Positions 1 through 7,191 of a stretch of 64,000 nucleotides of DNA are shown in pieces. The translations under genes were made by a program, and so were the position numbers. The notes below the pieces were generated by a model. The model ran no database searches. It was not told the origin of the DNA and saw only the letters and a program-made list of their open reading frames with translations. Each line of letters opens with the position of its first letter. The first letter of the stretch is position 1. The stretch comes from Myceligenerans salitolerans (GTDB lineage Bacteria; Actinomycetota; Actinomycetes; Actinomycetales; Cellulomonadaceae): positions 199,383 to 263,382 of the forward strand of contig NZ_JAFMPK010000048.1 of NCBI RefSeq assembly GCF_017349295.1. The letters are read 5' to 3'.

Positions 1-803
1 CCGGGCACCAGGGCAACCTGCACAAGTACCGCTGGCCCGACTCGGGCGACGACTGGGCCAACTGGGGTCTCGCTGCCGACGACCTGCTGGCCGCCTACCG
101 CGCCGCCGGGTACGACGGATCGCAGGTCAACCTCGGACTCGCCGCCTACGGCCAGGGCTGGTCCGGGGTCGACGACCCGACCCCGGGCGCACCCGCCGGG
201 GCCGCCGTCGGCGTGCGGAACTACAACCTGCTGCGGGACGTCGGCGAGGAGTACTACGACGCCACCGCGATGGCGGGCTACCGCTGGGACGGCGACGAGT
301 GGTGGAGCCTCGACACGCCTCGCTCGGTGACCGACAAGGCCGAGTTCGTCGCGACCGAGGGTTACGGCGGGGCGTTCTTCTGGGACATCACCGGCGACTT
401 CGAGAACGAGCTGGGCGGGGCCCTGGCGGGCACGCTGCGCGCCGCGACCCCCGGACCTCTCGTCCCCGACGGCGGTGCCGCACCCTGGTACGCGACCGGC
501 GTCTACACGGCGGGCGACATCGTGTCGCACGACGGCGTCGAGTACCGCGCCACCTGGTGGACGCGCGACGACACCCCGGGAACCGGCGGACGGAAGGACC
601 CCTGGCTCGCCGTCGGGCAGCACGGTGACCACCCCGTCGAGGCGGAGGAGTGCGCTCCCGCATGGTCGCCCGACGAGACGTACCGCCGCGGCGACGTCGT
701 CTCGCGAGCCGGCGTGAACCACGTCGCGATGTGGTGGACCCGTGGCGACCAACCGGGCACGGATCCCACGAGCGCCTGGGACGCCGAGGTGCCGTGCGCC
801 TGA
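1..803 (+). CDS. GH18 chitinase with two CBM5/12 modules (3' part only)
   Basis: This is the end of a secreted chitinase gene cut by the window edge; the frame is open from base 3, giving 266 visible residues. The first ~150 residues are the end of a GH18 TIM barrel: a YGQGW turn followed by the last strand GGAFFWDITGDF, whose Trp is the conserved active-site floor residue of the family. The catalytic DxxDxDxE motif would lie upstream of the window. Two chitin-binding modules of the CBM5/12 type follow (about residues 160-201 and 218-266), each with a WWT motif (TWWTRDD, MWWTRGD) and a W-rich start. The enzyme should hydrolyse chitin outside the cell. A strong hairpin 25 bp after the stop ends transcription, so it is the last gene of its unit. 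Confidence 0.93.
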   Translation, partial: GHQGNLHKYRWPDSGDDWANWGLAADDLLAAYRAAGYDGSQVNLGLAAYGQGWSGVDDPTPGAPAGAAVGVRNYNLLRDVGEEYYDATAMAGYRWDGDEWWSLDTPRSVTDKAEFVATEGYGGAFFWDITGDFENELGGALAGTLRAATPGPLVPDGGAAPWYATGVYTAGDIVSHDGVEYRATWWTRDDTPGTGGRKDPWLAVGQHGDHPVEAEECAPAWSPDETYRRGDVVSRAGVNHVAMWWTRGDQPGTDPTSAWDAEVPCA

Positions 804-827
804 GCTGACGACCGGCACCGCACGGAA

Positions 828-866
828 CGACGGGCTCGACCGCCAGGGGTGCGGTCGAGCCCGTCG
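828..866 (+). terminator. Hairpin terminator after chitinase
   Basis: Perfect 16-bp inverted repeat (828-843 and 851-866) around a 7-nt loop, 25 bp after the chitinase stop. There is no T-run, which is common for terminators in this kind of genome. Confidence 0.75.
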
Positions 867-972
867 CGGTACCGGGGCCCAGGATCGGGAACCAGGATCT
901 GCTCGTTCGAGGCGTCGTCGTGGTGGGACGCGAGGACGTCGTCGTACACCGACTGGCCACCGGGGCCGACGA

Positions 973-1003
973 TTGGGCGATCCCGGGTACGAACCGGTAT
1001 GCT
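973..1003 (+). promoter_or_regulatory. Probable tRNA-Ser promoter
   Basis: TTGGGC (973-978) and TATGCT (998-1003) are separated by 19 bp, 26 bp before the tRNA. The -10 match is good and the -35 is weak, so this is a plausible sigma-70-type promoter only. Confidence 0.45.
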
Positions 1004-1029
1004 GCTACGGCCCGCTCAGGCGGGCGCCA

Positions 1030-1117
1030 GGTAGCGTGTCCGAGCGGCCTAAGGAGCACGCCTCGAAAGCGTGTGTGGGTTAACAGTCCACCGTGGGTTC
1101 AAATCCCACCGCTACCG
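1030..1117 (+). tRNA. tRNA-Ser (anticodon CGA)
   Basis: An 88-nt class II tRNA. The acceptor stem is GGTAGCG (1030-1036) with CGCTACC (1110-1116) and discriminator G at 1117. The anticodon stem CACGC/GCGTG holds the loop CTCGAAA, so the anticodon is CGA and the codon read is UCG. The long variable arm typical of serine tRNAs is present, and the T arm is GTGGG-TTCAAAT-CCCAC. No CCA is encoded. The 3' end doubles as the attachment site of the mobile element that begins here; insertion rebuilt the tRNA 3' end exactly, so the gene should be functional. Confidence 0.96.
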
Positions 1118-1120
1118 CAC
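1103..1120 (+). repeat. attL core repeat
   Basis: 18-bp direct repeat ATCCCACCGCTACCGCAC, overlapping the tRNA-Ser T arm and acceptor stem. It is identical to 14491-14508; the flanking bases differ, which fixes the repeat length. Confidence 0.93.
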
Positions 1121-1134
1121 CCGCAGTACAATCC

Positions 1135-1170
1135 GAGCCCCTGACCAGCGGAAACGCCGGTCAGGGGCTC
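1135..1170 (+). terminator. Hairpin after tRNA-Ser, inside the element
   Basis: 12-bp perfect arms (1135-1146 and 1159-1170) followed by GATCTTT. It lies just inside the element and so supplies a new terminator to the tRNA gene, whose original downstream hairpin is now at 14529. Confidence 0.7.
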
Positions 1171-1184
1171 GATCTTTGGTGCGA

Positions 1185-1202
1185 TCCCCGGATAATCCCC
1201 GG
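1185..1202 (+). repeat. Putative integrase arm-type site, left
   Basis: TCCCCGGATAATCCCCGG, 64 bp inside attL, matches 14356-14373 near attR at 15 of 18 positions in the same orientation. Paired arm sites next to att cores are typical of tyrosine integrases; the assignment is inferred. Confidence 0.4.
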
Positions 1203-1265
1203 GTTTAGGGAACCCCAGCCGATCTCAGCCACCTCTGCGGACCGGACACTGGGTGGATCGCTCTC

Positions 1266-2594
1266 CTACTCGGCTTCGTCGTCGAGGCCGACCGTTGTCG
1301 CATCGATTGTCCCGTCCCATCTACCCCTGCTCTCGCGCATCGCCGCCCGCAACTTGGGCTTCGCTTGCGGGTCTAGCAGCGCGGTGATCTGTGCTTGGAG
1401 AAGTGCGCGACTGTCGATGACCGCGCCACCCTGCTCTGCCAGGAGGCTAATCGTCGGAGCGTCAGCATCGAGGGGTTCAGGCCGGTCTGGAGGTGGCGTC
1501 GAGATGGTGTGGTTGACGATGTAGTACAGGGCGTCTGGTGCCCTCTTCTGTTCGAGGACGAAGGCGTGGACCGGACGGGTACTCAGCTGTCTGACAGCCC
1601 CAGCCTTGGCCCCCTTGGTCAGGCCCTTGCACTCTGCCAAGGCGACCCAACCCGGTTCGCTTGGATCGGAAATCCGGAGATCTTCGTACTTGGGCTGACC
1701 ATCGGGTATGACGGCGTTACGGCGCTCGACCGCGAATCCGAGCTCCTCAAGGGCGTCACCGACAGCATCCTCGAATTCCTCGTGCTGCTTCGTGAGCAAT
1801 CGCCAAATCCCAGTCTCAGCAGCGGCCATTTCGTCCGCAACTTTGGCGTCGAGCGCTTCGGCTCGCTGATCAAGTTCTGCGAGTAGCCGCAGCCGCTCCG
1901 CTTGTAGCGCACTCCGCTCAGCGAGGACGTCCTGCAATCCTGGGGGTCCCCAGCGAGGGTCTTCCTGCCAGTCTGCGTGTACGGGAAACGCTTCGGGGGT
2001 CACCTTACGTGCTATATCGAGGAACCAGCGCAGCCATGGAGCGACCTCAGTTGGTATGGCAGGAAGGGCAAGGACCATGCCGCCTTCCGGCTGGTCGTTG
2101 CGCTTAAACCGGCCCACGAACGCGAGGACTTCATCGTGGGCATGCGAGGTTAGAAGCGGCGTATACGCCACATCGCCCTCACGCAAAGGGGACAGGCGAC
2201 GTGTATCCCACTTCCAACGTGGACGCGGCCGTTCCTCCACCACGGGTACAAGTGTGCGGATAATTAGGTCACGGATGGCCTGACTGACCTCGTCGGGAAC
2301 GTTCAGCTGTGCTGCTGTGACATCGGTATGGCGTAGGACGACTGACGTAATGGCGTTGCCGTGAAGGCCAGATAAAAGATCGGACCCCAGCGCGAGAACG
2401 TGCAAATGTCTGGAACACTGGACATCCTGTGTCGTAACGAAAAGGTCGTACTCGCGTTGGTCAATTTCCGTCTGGCCGCCAGCTGTGACCTCAACGTAAG
2501 AACCCACCAGCGGGATCAGTTCTTCGATGACTTGTGGGTCAAGCCCCTGAAAGATCGCGCGTGGACGGGCCTCAGCACCGTGGATGATCCCCAT
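1266..2594 (-). CDS. PD-(D/E)XK-like nuclease-domain protein (element cargo)
   Basis: I do not recognise the family of this 442-residue protein. The first ~200 residues are a globular alpha/beta region of unknown role. Residues ~220-262 are a charged, coiled-coil-like helix. Residues ~270-345 look like a restriction-endonuclease fold: EEFEDAVGDALEELGF, then KYEDLRI (candidate Asp305), then ALAECKG (Glu321-x-Lys323), the E-x-K half of a PD-(D/E)XK site. An anti-invader nuclease role is inference. I chose the ATG at 2594 because GGAAGG lies 8 bp upstream; an in-frame ATG at 2714 lacks one. It is the distal gene next to attL, reads leftward after the integrase terminator, and is less GC-rich than the transfer genes, which suggests acquired cargo. 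Confidence 0.6.
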   Translation of the reverse strand: MGIIHGAEARPRAIFQGLDPQVIEELIPLVGSYVEVTAGGQTEIDQREYDLFVTTQDVQCSRHLHVLALGSDLLSGLHGNAITSVVLRHTDVTAAQLNVPDEVSQAIRDLIIRTLVPVVEERPRPRWKWDTRRLSPLREGDVAYTPLLTSHAHDEVLAFVGRFKRNDQPEGGMVLALPAIPTEVAPWLRWFLDIARKVTPEAFPVHADWQEDPRWGPPGLQDVLAERSALQAERLRLLAELDQRAEALDAKVADEMAAAETGIWRLLTKQHEEFEDAVGDALEELGFAVERRNAVIPDGQPKYEDLRISDPSEPGWVALAECKGLTKGAKAGAVRQLSTRPVHAFVLEQKRAPDALYYIVNHTISTPPPDRPEPLDADAPTISLLAEQGGAVIDSRALLQAQITALLDPQAKPKLRAAMRESRGRWDGTIDATTVGLDDEAE

Positions 2595-2827
2595 AGGCAA
2601 ATCCTTCCAGCCCTGGAGCCCGGTTGGGCCCCGCCCTCGGGTGAAATTGTCCTTGCGGACGCCACCTGCGTGCGACTCCCGGCAGATCCGACCGCCGCAG
2701 CAAGTTCGTAGCATAATGCCTGGCTCTTTGGGTACTACTATCGACGGCCGGGCGACGCGCCTGCGACGGTCGAGGCCATGCGGCCACCCGCCGGTCGGAG
2801 TGATTCTTCCGAATCAGGCACGATCGC

Positions 2828-2857
2828 GCCCGGCCTGGAGGCAGGTCCAGGCCGGGC
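2828..2857 (-). terminator. Integrase terminator hairpin
   Basis: Perfect 12-bp arms (2828-2839, 2846-2857) with a 6-nt loop, 31 bp past the integrase stop in its direction of transcription. It separates the integrase from the nuclease gene. Confidence 0.75.
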
Positions 2858-2888
2858 GCTGAGGGATAACTTCGCTTCCGTCGGCCAG

Positions 2889-4133
2889 CTACGAGTCGAC
2901 CTTCGTGGATGGCTTAGGCGTGCCGCCGATCAGCATGTCGAGCACGGTCCGGACGTCGGGTGCGATGTTCTTCCGTCGCACGTAGTGCCGTAGCGTCGTC
3001 GCCTCCGACGAGTGCCCGAGCTGGGCAGCCGCCGTCTTCGTGTCGAGCTCATCGTGAATGTGGTCCGCGACCGTTCGGCGGAAGTCGTGCGGCCTCACCG
3101 TGACACCCGTGCCGTCGAGAGCTTCCTTCAGTTGCTCCCGCACGCGGCCCGGTGAGCGCACCGTCCCTGATGTCGAAGGAAAGAGCAGTCCGTCAGGTCC
3201 CCCGTCGAGCGCGAGATCGAGGGCGGTCCGCATCGCTATGACGACGAACCCGGGGAGGGTCACCGTGTGGCGCGACGAATCAGTCTTGGGCTTGGGCTGT
3301 CGGATCAGGCGACGCCGGATCTTTCCAGTCGCGTCGGGCGCTTCGGCGCGTACGACCGTCCCGTTGACCGTGAGCGTCGGGGCGTCGCCGTCGAGCTGTA
3401 GGTCATCCTCGCGGAGCGCCAGCACCTCCCCGATCCTGAGTCCCGTGCCCAGCATCGTGTCCACGATTTCGGGCAGCAGGGTGATGTTCCGGACGCCACG
3501 CTTCGCCGGGCGGTTCTCCCAGGAGCGCACTGCCGCGCGCAGTGTGGCGACCTCTTCGAGCGAGAGCGTGCGGACCTCCTTGCGGCGACGAGGCTTGCGC
3601 ACCGGGGCGGCGTCGCGGACCGGGTTGGCGGTGATCGCTCCGTACCTTACGCACATGCCCATGATCTGAGTCAGGACGTTGTTCACCTGGCGTGCGGTGT
3701 CGTACTTCGCGGCCGCGTGGAGCGTAGCGAGCAGTCGGTTCACGGCTACGGGCGTCACCTCCCGTACCCGGAGCTGTCCGAGGCCTGGCCTGATGTGGTT
3801 CTTGATCGTGCTCCCGTAGGTGATGAGCGACTGAGACGTGATTCCGTCCTCTCCTTCCTGCTTGCGCTCACGCACCCACTCGTCGATGACGCGATCCATC
3901 CTCGTGGTGCTCGTGATGGCGACCACGCCATCGGCGTTCTCAGCGCCCGACATCTTGTGCAACTTGTCTTCCAGGCGACGCTTCGCGATGGCCTTCGTCT
4001 TGCCCCACGATTCGGGCTCGCGGGTCGCGCCGGTGAAGTCGCGGTAGGTCGTTCGCGCGCGCCAGGAGTTGGGACGGACCTCCTTCGTGTAGATGTCGCT
4101 CCAGCGTCCGGGCTCAAGTGGCAGCTTCGGCAT
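2889..4133 (-). CDS. int: Tyrosine site-specific integrase
   Basis: A 414-residue phage-type integrase that should insert and excise the element at tRNA-Ser. An N-terminal arm-binding/SAM-like region (to ~180) precedes the catalytic domain (~188-395). The catalytic set is visible: Arg233 in GLRIGE, His349-x-x-Arg352 in HDFRR, His374 in LGHSS and the nucleophile Tyr384 in LRHYV. The ATG at 4133 was chosen because it follows the excisionase stop by 2 bp with GAAAGG 10 bp upstream; the longer in-frame start at 4175 would overlap the excisionase by 40 bp. The xis-int pair is probably co-transcribed and ends at the hairpin 2828-2857. Confidence 0.95.
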   Translation of the reverse strand: MPKLPLEPGRWSDIYTKEVRPNSWRARTTYRDFTGATREPESWGKTKAIAKRRLEDKLHKMSGAENADGVVAITSTTRMDRVIDEWVRERKQEGEDGITSQSLITYGSTIKNHIRPGLGQLRVREVTPVAVNRLLATLHAAAKYDTARQVNNVLTQIMGMCVRYGAITANPVRDAAPVRKPRRRKEVRTLSLEEVATLRAAVRSWENRPAKRGVRNITLLPEIVDTMLGTGLRIGEVLALREDDLQLDGDAPTLTVNGTVVRAEAPDATGKIRRRLIRQPKPKTDSSRHTVTLPGFVVIAMRTALDLALDGGPDGLLFPSTSGTVRSPGRVREQLKEALDGTGVTVRPHDFRRTVADHIHDELDTKTAAAQLGHSSEATTLRHYVRRKNIAPDVRTVLDMLIGGTPKPSTKVDS

Positions 4134-4135
4134 CT

Positions 4136-4342
4136 TCAGGCAACCTTTCGCTCGTCGTTCGCGCTGTCGAGCCATGCCTCGACGTCGGCCGGGCGGTAGC
4201 GCAGCCGCGCACCGACTCGGGTGATCCGGGGACCGCCGCCACGACTGGACCAGGCGTAGACGCAGTGGAGCGAGACGCCGAGGTAGTCAGCGAGGTCGTC
4301 AGGGGTCATGAGCTTCGGACCGATAGCGGTTGCGGTCGTCAT
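4136..4342 (-). CDS. xis: Excisionase / AlpA-like helix-turn-helix protein
   Basis: A 68-residue MerR/AlpA-type winged-helix protein with the pattern LMTPDDLADYLGVS, then VYAWSSRGGGP and RYRPADVEAWL, usual for excisionases of actinomycete elements. It should bind near the att ends and steer the integrase towards excision. AAGGAG stands 7 bp before the ATG. The stop codon is followed 2 bp later by the integrase ATG, so the two are translationally coupled. Upstream lies a palindrome-rich spacer (4377-4489) that probably controls it. Confidence 0.88.
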   Translation of the reverse strand: MTTATAIGPKLMTPDDLADYLGVSLHCVYAWSSRGGGPRITRVGARLRYRPADVEAWLDSANDERKVA

Positions 4343-4376
4343 GGTGGTTCTCCTTGCCTGGAGCTTCGTCGTTCGA

Positions 4377-4408
4377 GGGTTAGCCCTGGCATGTGCCAGG
4401 GCTAACCC
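4377..4408. repeat. 32-bp perfect palindrome upstream of xis
   Basis: 15-bp perfect arms (4377-4391 and 4394-4408) around a 2-bp spacer, containing TAGCCCTGGCA and its complement. With almost no loop it resembles an operator or origin element more than a terminator. Confidence 0.7.
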
Positions 4409-4456
4409 GCCATGGCTTGTTTCGGTGTCTGACCTGGGGTTTTAGGCCTGGTGTTC

Positions 4457-4489
4457 TAGCCCTGGTAGCCCTGGCACATGCCGGGGCTA
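4457..4489. repeat. TAGCCCTGG iterons and second palindrome
   Basis: TAGCCCTGG occurs at 4457-4465 and directly again at 4466-4474; the latter forms an imperfect palindrome (4466-4489, one mismatch) with the same core as 4377-4408. The copies lie directly after the stop of the replication-type ATPase gene and upstream of xis. Confidence 0.6.
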
Positions 4490-4494
4490 CGGGG

Positions 4495-5778
4495 CTATCC
4501 GCGGCGGTGGAGCATGACGCGGGTCTGTCCCCGGTACTCGTCGTCGGTGCGGATCACGAGGCCGCGTCGGATCAGCTCGTCGGTCGCGGCTTCGAAGTAG
4601 TCGCGCAGGTTCTTGCCCAGACCGGACCGGATGCCGCTGGCCGGGGCGGGCTCGCTGGTGAGGCGGGCGAGGATCTTGCTCGCGGTGCGCTGGACGGCCG
4701 CGTGGTCCTGGTGTTCGTCGAACGCCGCGCGGGCCTCGGCCCGCTCCCGTACGGCCTGCTGAGCGTCGGCGTGCAGCGCCTCGCGCATGCGCTGGCGGGT
4801 GCGGTCGGAGACGCCCATCACGTAGTCGCCCAGGTGCCAGTCTGTTTCAGTGACGTCGGTGCGCCCGGCCAGGAGCGCGAGCAGGGCCGCGACCTTGAGC
4901 CGCACGAGGGATTGCTGCCCGTTGTCGTCGGTCAGCTCTTCGCGGAGCCGCGCGCGGCGTTCGGCCTGGAGTTCGGCCTTGATCGATCCGGCCACGTGCA
5001 GCGGCGCGCGGCCCGCGTGGGTGGCCAGCACGGGCGAGCACCAGGACAGCGGTTCCGGCGCGGGCGGGAGCACGTCTGGCGCGCCGGGGTCGGTGGCGGG
5101 CATCCACAGGAACCGCTGGGGCGTTCCGCCGGCGGCGTCGTCGAGCAGCGGCCCGGCCTTGCGAGGCTGGACTCCGGCGACCAGGGCGGCACGGTAGGAG
5201 TGGGCGGGGACGATCTTGCGGCGGGTCGCGTCGGCGTTCTGGAAGCCGAGACCTTCCCCGGTGAACATCTTGCGCACCTCGGACGCGAGGGTGGAGGCCT
5301 TGCGGCCGACCAGGGCCGTGAGGGTGTCTACCTCCGGGACGTCGAACCACACGGAGTGGAGCGCGGGCACGTCCTCGCCGCTCTCGTCCTGGTCGGTGAA
5401 CACGTGCGCCATGCCCTCACCAGAGCCGAGGGGCCGCTCGACGATGAGGCGTCCGCCCCCGGGCGGGATGCTGAGGAATCCCTCGGCGGCGCGGGTGGCG
5501 ACGCCCTTGCCGACGCCGGAGGGAGCGACCAGGCCTACGAACAGGTTCAAGCTCGCGACGGCGCTGGAGTCGTTGCCCAGGGGCGGCAGGACCACCACGG
5601 GCGGCACCGACAGCGCGACGCGGGCCAGCACGCAGCCCAGGACGGCCCACGGTGAGGCCATCGCGGCGCGGGCGTACTGGCGCACGGCCGCGAGCTCGGG
5701 ACGGGCCTCCCAGAACACCGATTCCACGTCCATGGTGTCGGTGTCGGTGTCGGGTGGGGTGGTGGGGATCGTGGTCAT
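4495..5778 (-). CDS. P-loop ATPase, probable replication/helicase protein of the element
   Basis: A 427-residue ATPase. It has a Walker A motif at 85-92 (APSGVGKG) preceded by an Arg/Pro-rich helix and SLNLFVGLV, and a Walker B-like VWFDVPEVD at ~143-151. The C-terminal ~70 residues resemble a winged helix (ASGIRSGLGKNLRDYFEA then ELIRRGLV). This recalls DnaB-like/DUF3987 ATPases beside replication genes of actinobacterial plasmids. Melting DNA for replication of the excised circle is the inferred role; no primase domain is visible. The ATG at 5778 overlaps the previous gene's TGA (ATGA). The much longer frame reaching 6642 has an Arg/Pro-rich non-coding N-terminus, so I rejected that start. 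Confidence 0.72.
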   Translation of the reverse strand: MTTIPTTPPDTDTDTMDVESVFWEARPELAAVRQYARAAMASPWAVLGCVLARVALSVPPVVVLPPLGNDSSAVASLNLFVGLVAPSGVGKGVATRAAEGFLSIPPGGGRLIVERPLGSGEGMAHVFTDQDESGEDVPALHSVWFDVPEVDTLTALVGRKASTLASEVRKMFTGEGLGFQNADATRRKIVPAHSYRAALVAGVQPRKAGPLLDDAAGGTPQRFLWMPATDPGAPDVLPPAPEPLSWCSPVLATHAGRAPLHVAGSIKAELQAERRARLREELTDDNGQQSLVRLKVAALLALLAGRTDVTETDWHLGDYVMGVSDRTRQRMREALHADAQQAVRERAEARAAFDEHQDHAAVQRTASKILARLTSEPAPASGIRSGLGKNLRDYFEAATDELIRRGLVIRTDDEYRGQTRVMLHRRG

Positions 5779-6239
5779 GACTGGTCCTCGCCCTCGTCCT
5801 CGGCCTGCTGCTGGCGGCGGTTCTGGAGTTCGCGTGCGACGCGGGCGGCCTCGGCGGCGGTGCCCTCGTCGTCCCAGCCGCCGCCGTAGCCCTCGCCGTA
5901 CATGCGGCCCGGCGCGTTGTTGGGCACGATGCGCACGACGGGCGCGAGGATCGTGGCGCGGATCTTGTCGGCCTGGTGGGCGTGGATGTCGCCGACGATG
6001 CCGCACAGCGCGCACACGTCCACGTGCCCGGCCTCGGGGTGCGGGACGGGTGCGGCCTCGCGGTGGGTCTCTAGCACGGCGGCCAGTTCCAGCACGTCCA
6101 GGGCCGCGTCCAGCGCCCGGCGGGCGATGGTGCGCCAGTAGGCGCGGGTGCGGGTCGTACGCCGCTCCCACGGGATGGAGCCATCGGGGCGGGTGTAGGC
6201 GGCGCGGGCGGCGCGCTCCAGCGGGCTCAAGGTGGTCAT
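5775..6239 (-). CDS. Hypothetical element protein with CxxC pair
   Basis: A 154-residue protein I do not recognise. The N-terminal half is helical and Arg-rich (LERAARAAYTRPDGSIPW); a HVDVCALCGIVGDIHAH segment with CxxC and nearby His residues may bind zinc; the C-terminus is charged with QQQ. It lies in the replication block and overlaps the ATPase start by 4 bp (ATGA), so the two are probably made together. GGAG stands 9 bp before the ATG. Acting as a replication accessory protein is inferred only from position. Confidence 0.6.
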   Translation of the reverse strand: MTTLSPLERAARAAYTRPDGSIPWERRTTRTRAYWRTIARRALDAALDVLELAAVLETHREAAPVPHPEAGHVDVCALCGIVGDIHAHQADKIRATILAPVVRIVPNNAPGRMYGEGYGGGWDDEGTAAEAARVARELQNRRQQQAEDEGEDQS

Positions 6240-6254
6240 GGTGGGTGTCTCCGT

Positions 6255-6617
6255 TCAGGCAGCCGCGCGGACGCGGGCAGGGACGGGGCGGCGGGCGGCG
6301 GTGGGTGGTCCCCACGAGGCGAGGCAGTCGGCGTAGCTGGGCAGCGGCTTGGCCTCGCCGAAGCTGCCGCGTGCGATGTTCGGGCGGGAGGCGTCGGACA
6401 TGGCCAGGTAGGTGCGGTACTTGGCGGCGGCGGCCTGGTCGGCGGCGTGCCAGCCCTCGGCGTGCCCGGCGGTGTGGCCTGCCTGCCAGCCCTCGAAGTT
6501 CCCGGCGCGGCGTCCGTCGTGGTAGCCGACGTTGTGCCCGGTGTCGTAGCCGTGGAGCCACGCGGCGATGATGCGGCGGTCGTAGGCGCGCCCGGCGGGC
6601 GGTGTGGTGGCGGGCAT
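6255..6617 (-). CDS. Hypothetical protein with Gly/aromatic periodic repeat
   Basis: A 120-residue protein of unknown function. Residues ~20-58 carry a regular Gly-x3-Gly series with aromatic and His residues (GYDTGHNVGYHDGRRAG then FEGWQAGHTAGHAEGWHAA), which would form a glycine-striped helix. I chose the ATG at 6617 because GGAAGGA lies 7 bp upstream; an in-frame start at 6659 has none. It is the first gene of the leftward block containing the replication ATPase and stands 15 bp before the next gene. Confidence 0.55.
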   Translation of the reverse strand: MPATTPPAGRAYDRRIIAAWLHGYDTGHNVGYHDGRRAGNFEGWQAGHTAGHAEGWHAADQAAAAKYRTYLAMSDASRPNIARGSFGEAKPLPSYADCLASWGPPTAARRPVPARVRAAA

Positions 6618-6653
6618 CGCGGTTCCTTCCTGTTTTTGGCATGACGGGGGTAG

Positions 6654-6688
6654 GGGCACGGCGGGTAGTGGTAGCGCCCGCCGTGCCC
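6654..6688. terminator. Hairpin between transfer and replication blocks
   Basis: Perfect 12-bp arms (6654-6665 and 6677-6688) with an 11-nt loop. It lies between two leftward gene groups and would stop read-through from the transfer block. Confidence 0.6.
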
Positions 6689-6785
6689 TGGCGGGGGTGG
6701 GGTTACGGGTCCGGGCGGGGGTAGCTGGTGGTGCCGCTACCCGGCTACTTCCGCGGAATCACGCGGTTCCCGGGGGTAGTGGCGC

Positions 6786-6797
6786 GGCTACCGGTAG
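6786..6797. repeat. GCTACCGGTAGC palindrome in a GTAGC/GCTAC-rich spacer
   Basis: A perfect 12-bp palindrome at the end of the small membrane-protein gene. Several further GTAGC/GCTAC words lie in 6665-6797, including a 7-bp-arm pair near 6718-6746. This may be a promoter/operator region for the replication block. Confidence 0.4.
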
Positions 6798-7189
6798 CGG
6801 GGGTCGGCACTACCGCGGCGAGGGTCGGCGGGGTCCTCGTCGGGGGCGTCGTCGTGGTCGTGGTCGTCGTCGGGCCACCATGCGGCGAGCCGGTCGTCGG
6901 CCTCGGGGTCGGGCGGGTCGCCGAGGAACGCGGCTAGGAGCGTGAGGCCGATGACGGCGAGCAGGGAGAACAGGGCCACGGCGGCGGCGAGGTCGGCGAG
7001 CCAGCCGGTACCGGTGAAGATCGCGATCCCGGTGCCCGCGACTCCGGCCGCGATGCCCCAGCCCGCGCGGCTGGCGGCCTGGCGGATGCGGCCCAGGATC
7101 AGGCGGGCGAGGCGCACGTCCTCGCGCAGCTCGGCCAGCTCGGTAGCCGCGAGCTGGTCCAGCTCGTGCGGGGTGGGGGTGGTGGTCAT
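6788..7189 (-). CDS. Small membrane protein of the transfer block
   Basis: A 133-residue protein with a helical N-terminus (~1-45) and two predicted membrane segments (WGIAAGVAGTGIAIFTGTGW, then a hydrophobic run centred on ALFSLLAVIGLTLLA). The tail is acidic and His-rich (DDDHDHDD). It recalls the small Spd-type membrane proteins that help plasmid spread through mycelium or neighbouring cells in actinomycete elements, but I cannot assign a family. GGAGGTG stands 8 bp before the ATG. It starts 2 bp after the stop of the upstream gene, so the two are in one operon. Confidence 0.62.
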   Translation of the reverse strand: MTTTPTPHELDQLAATELAELREDVRLARLILGRIRQAASRAGWGIAAGVAGTGIAIFTGTGWLADLAAAVALFSLLAVIGLTLLAAFLGDPPDPEADDRLAAWWPDDDHDHDDAPDEDPADPRRGSADPRYR

Positions 7190-7191
7190 GG

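Noticed and set aside
5779..6642. An extended N-terminus for the element's replication ATPase
   Set aside because: Arg/Pro-rich out-of-frame reading of two small genes; the ATGA overlap at 5778 is the better start.
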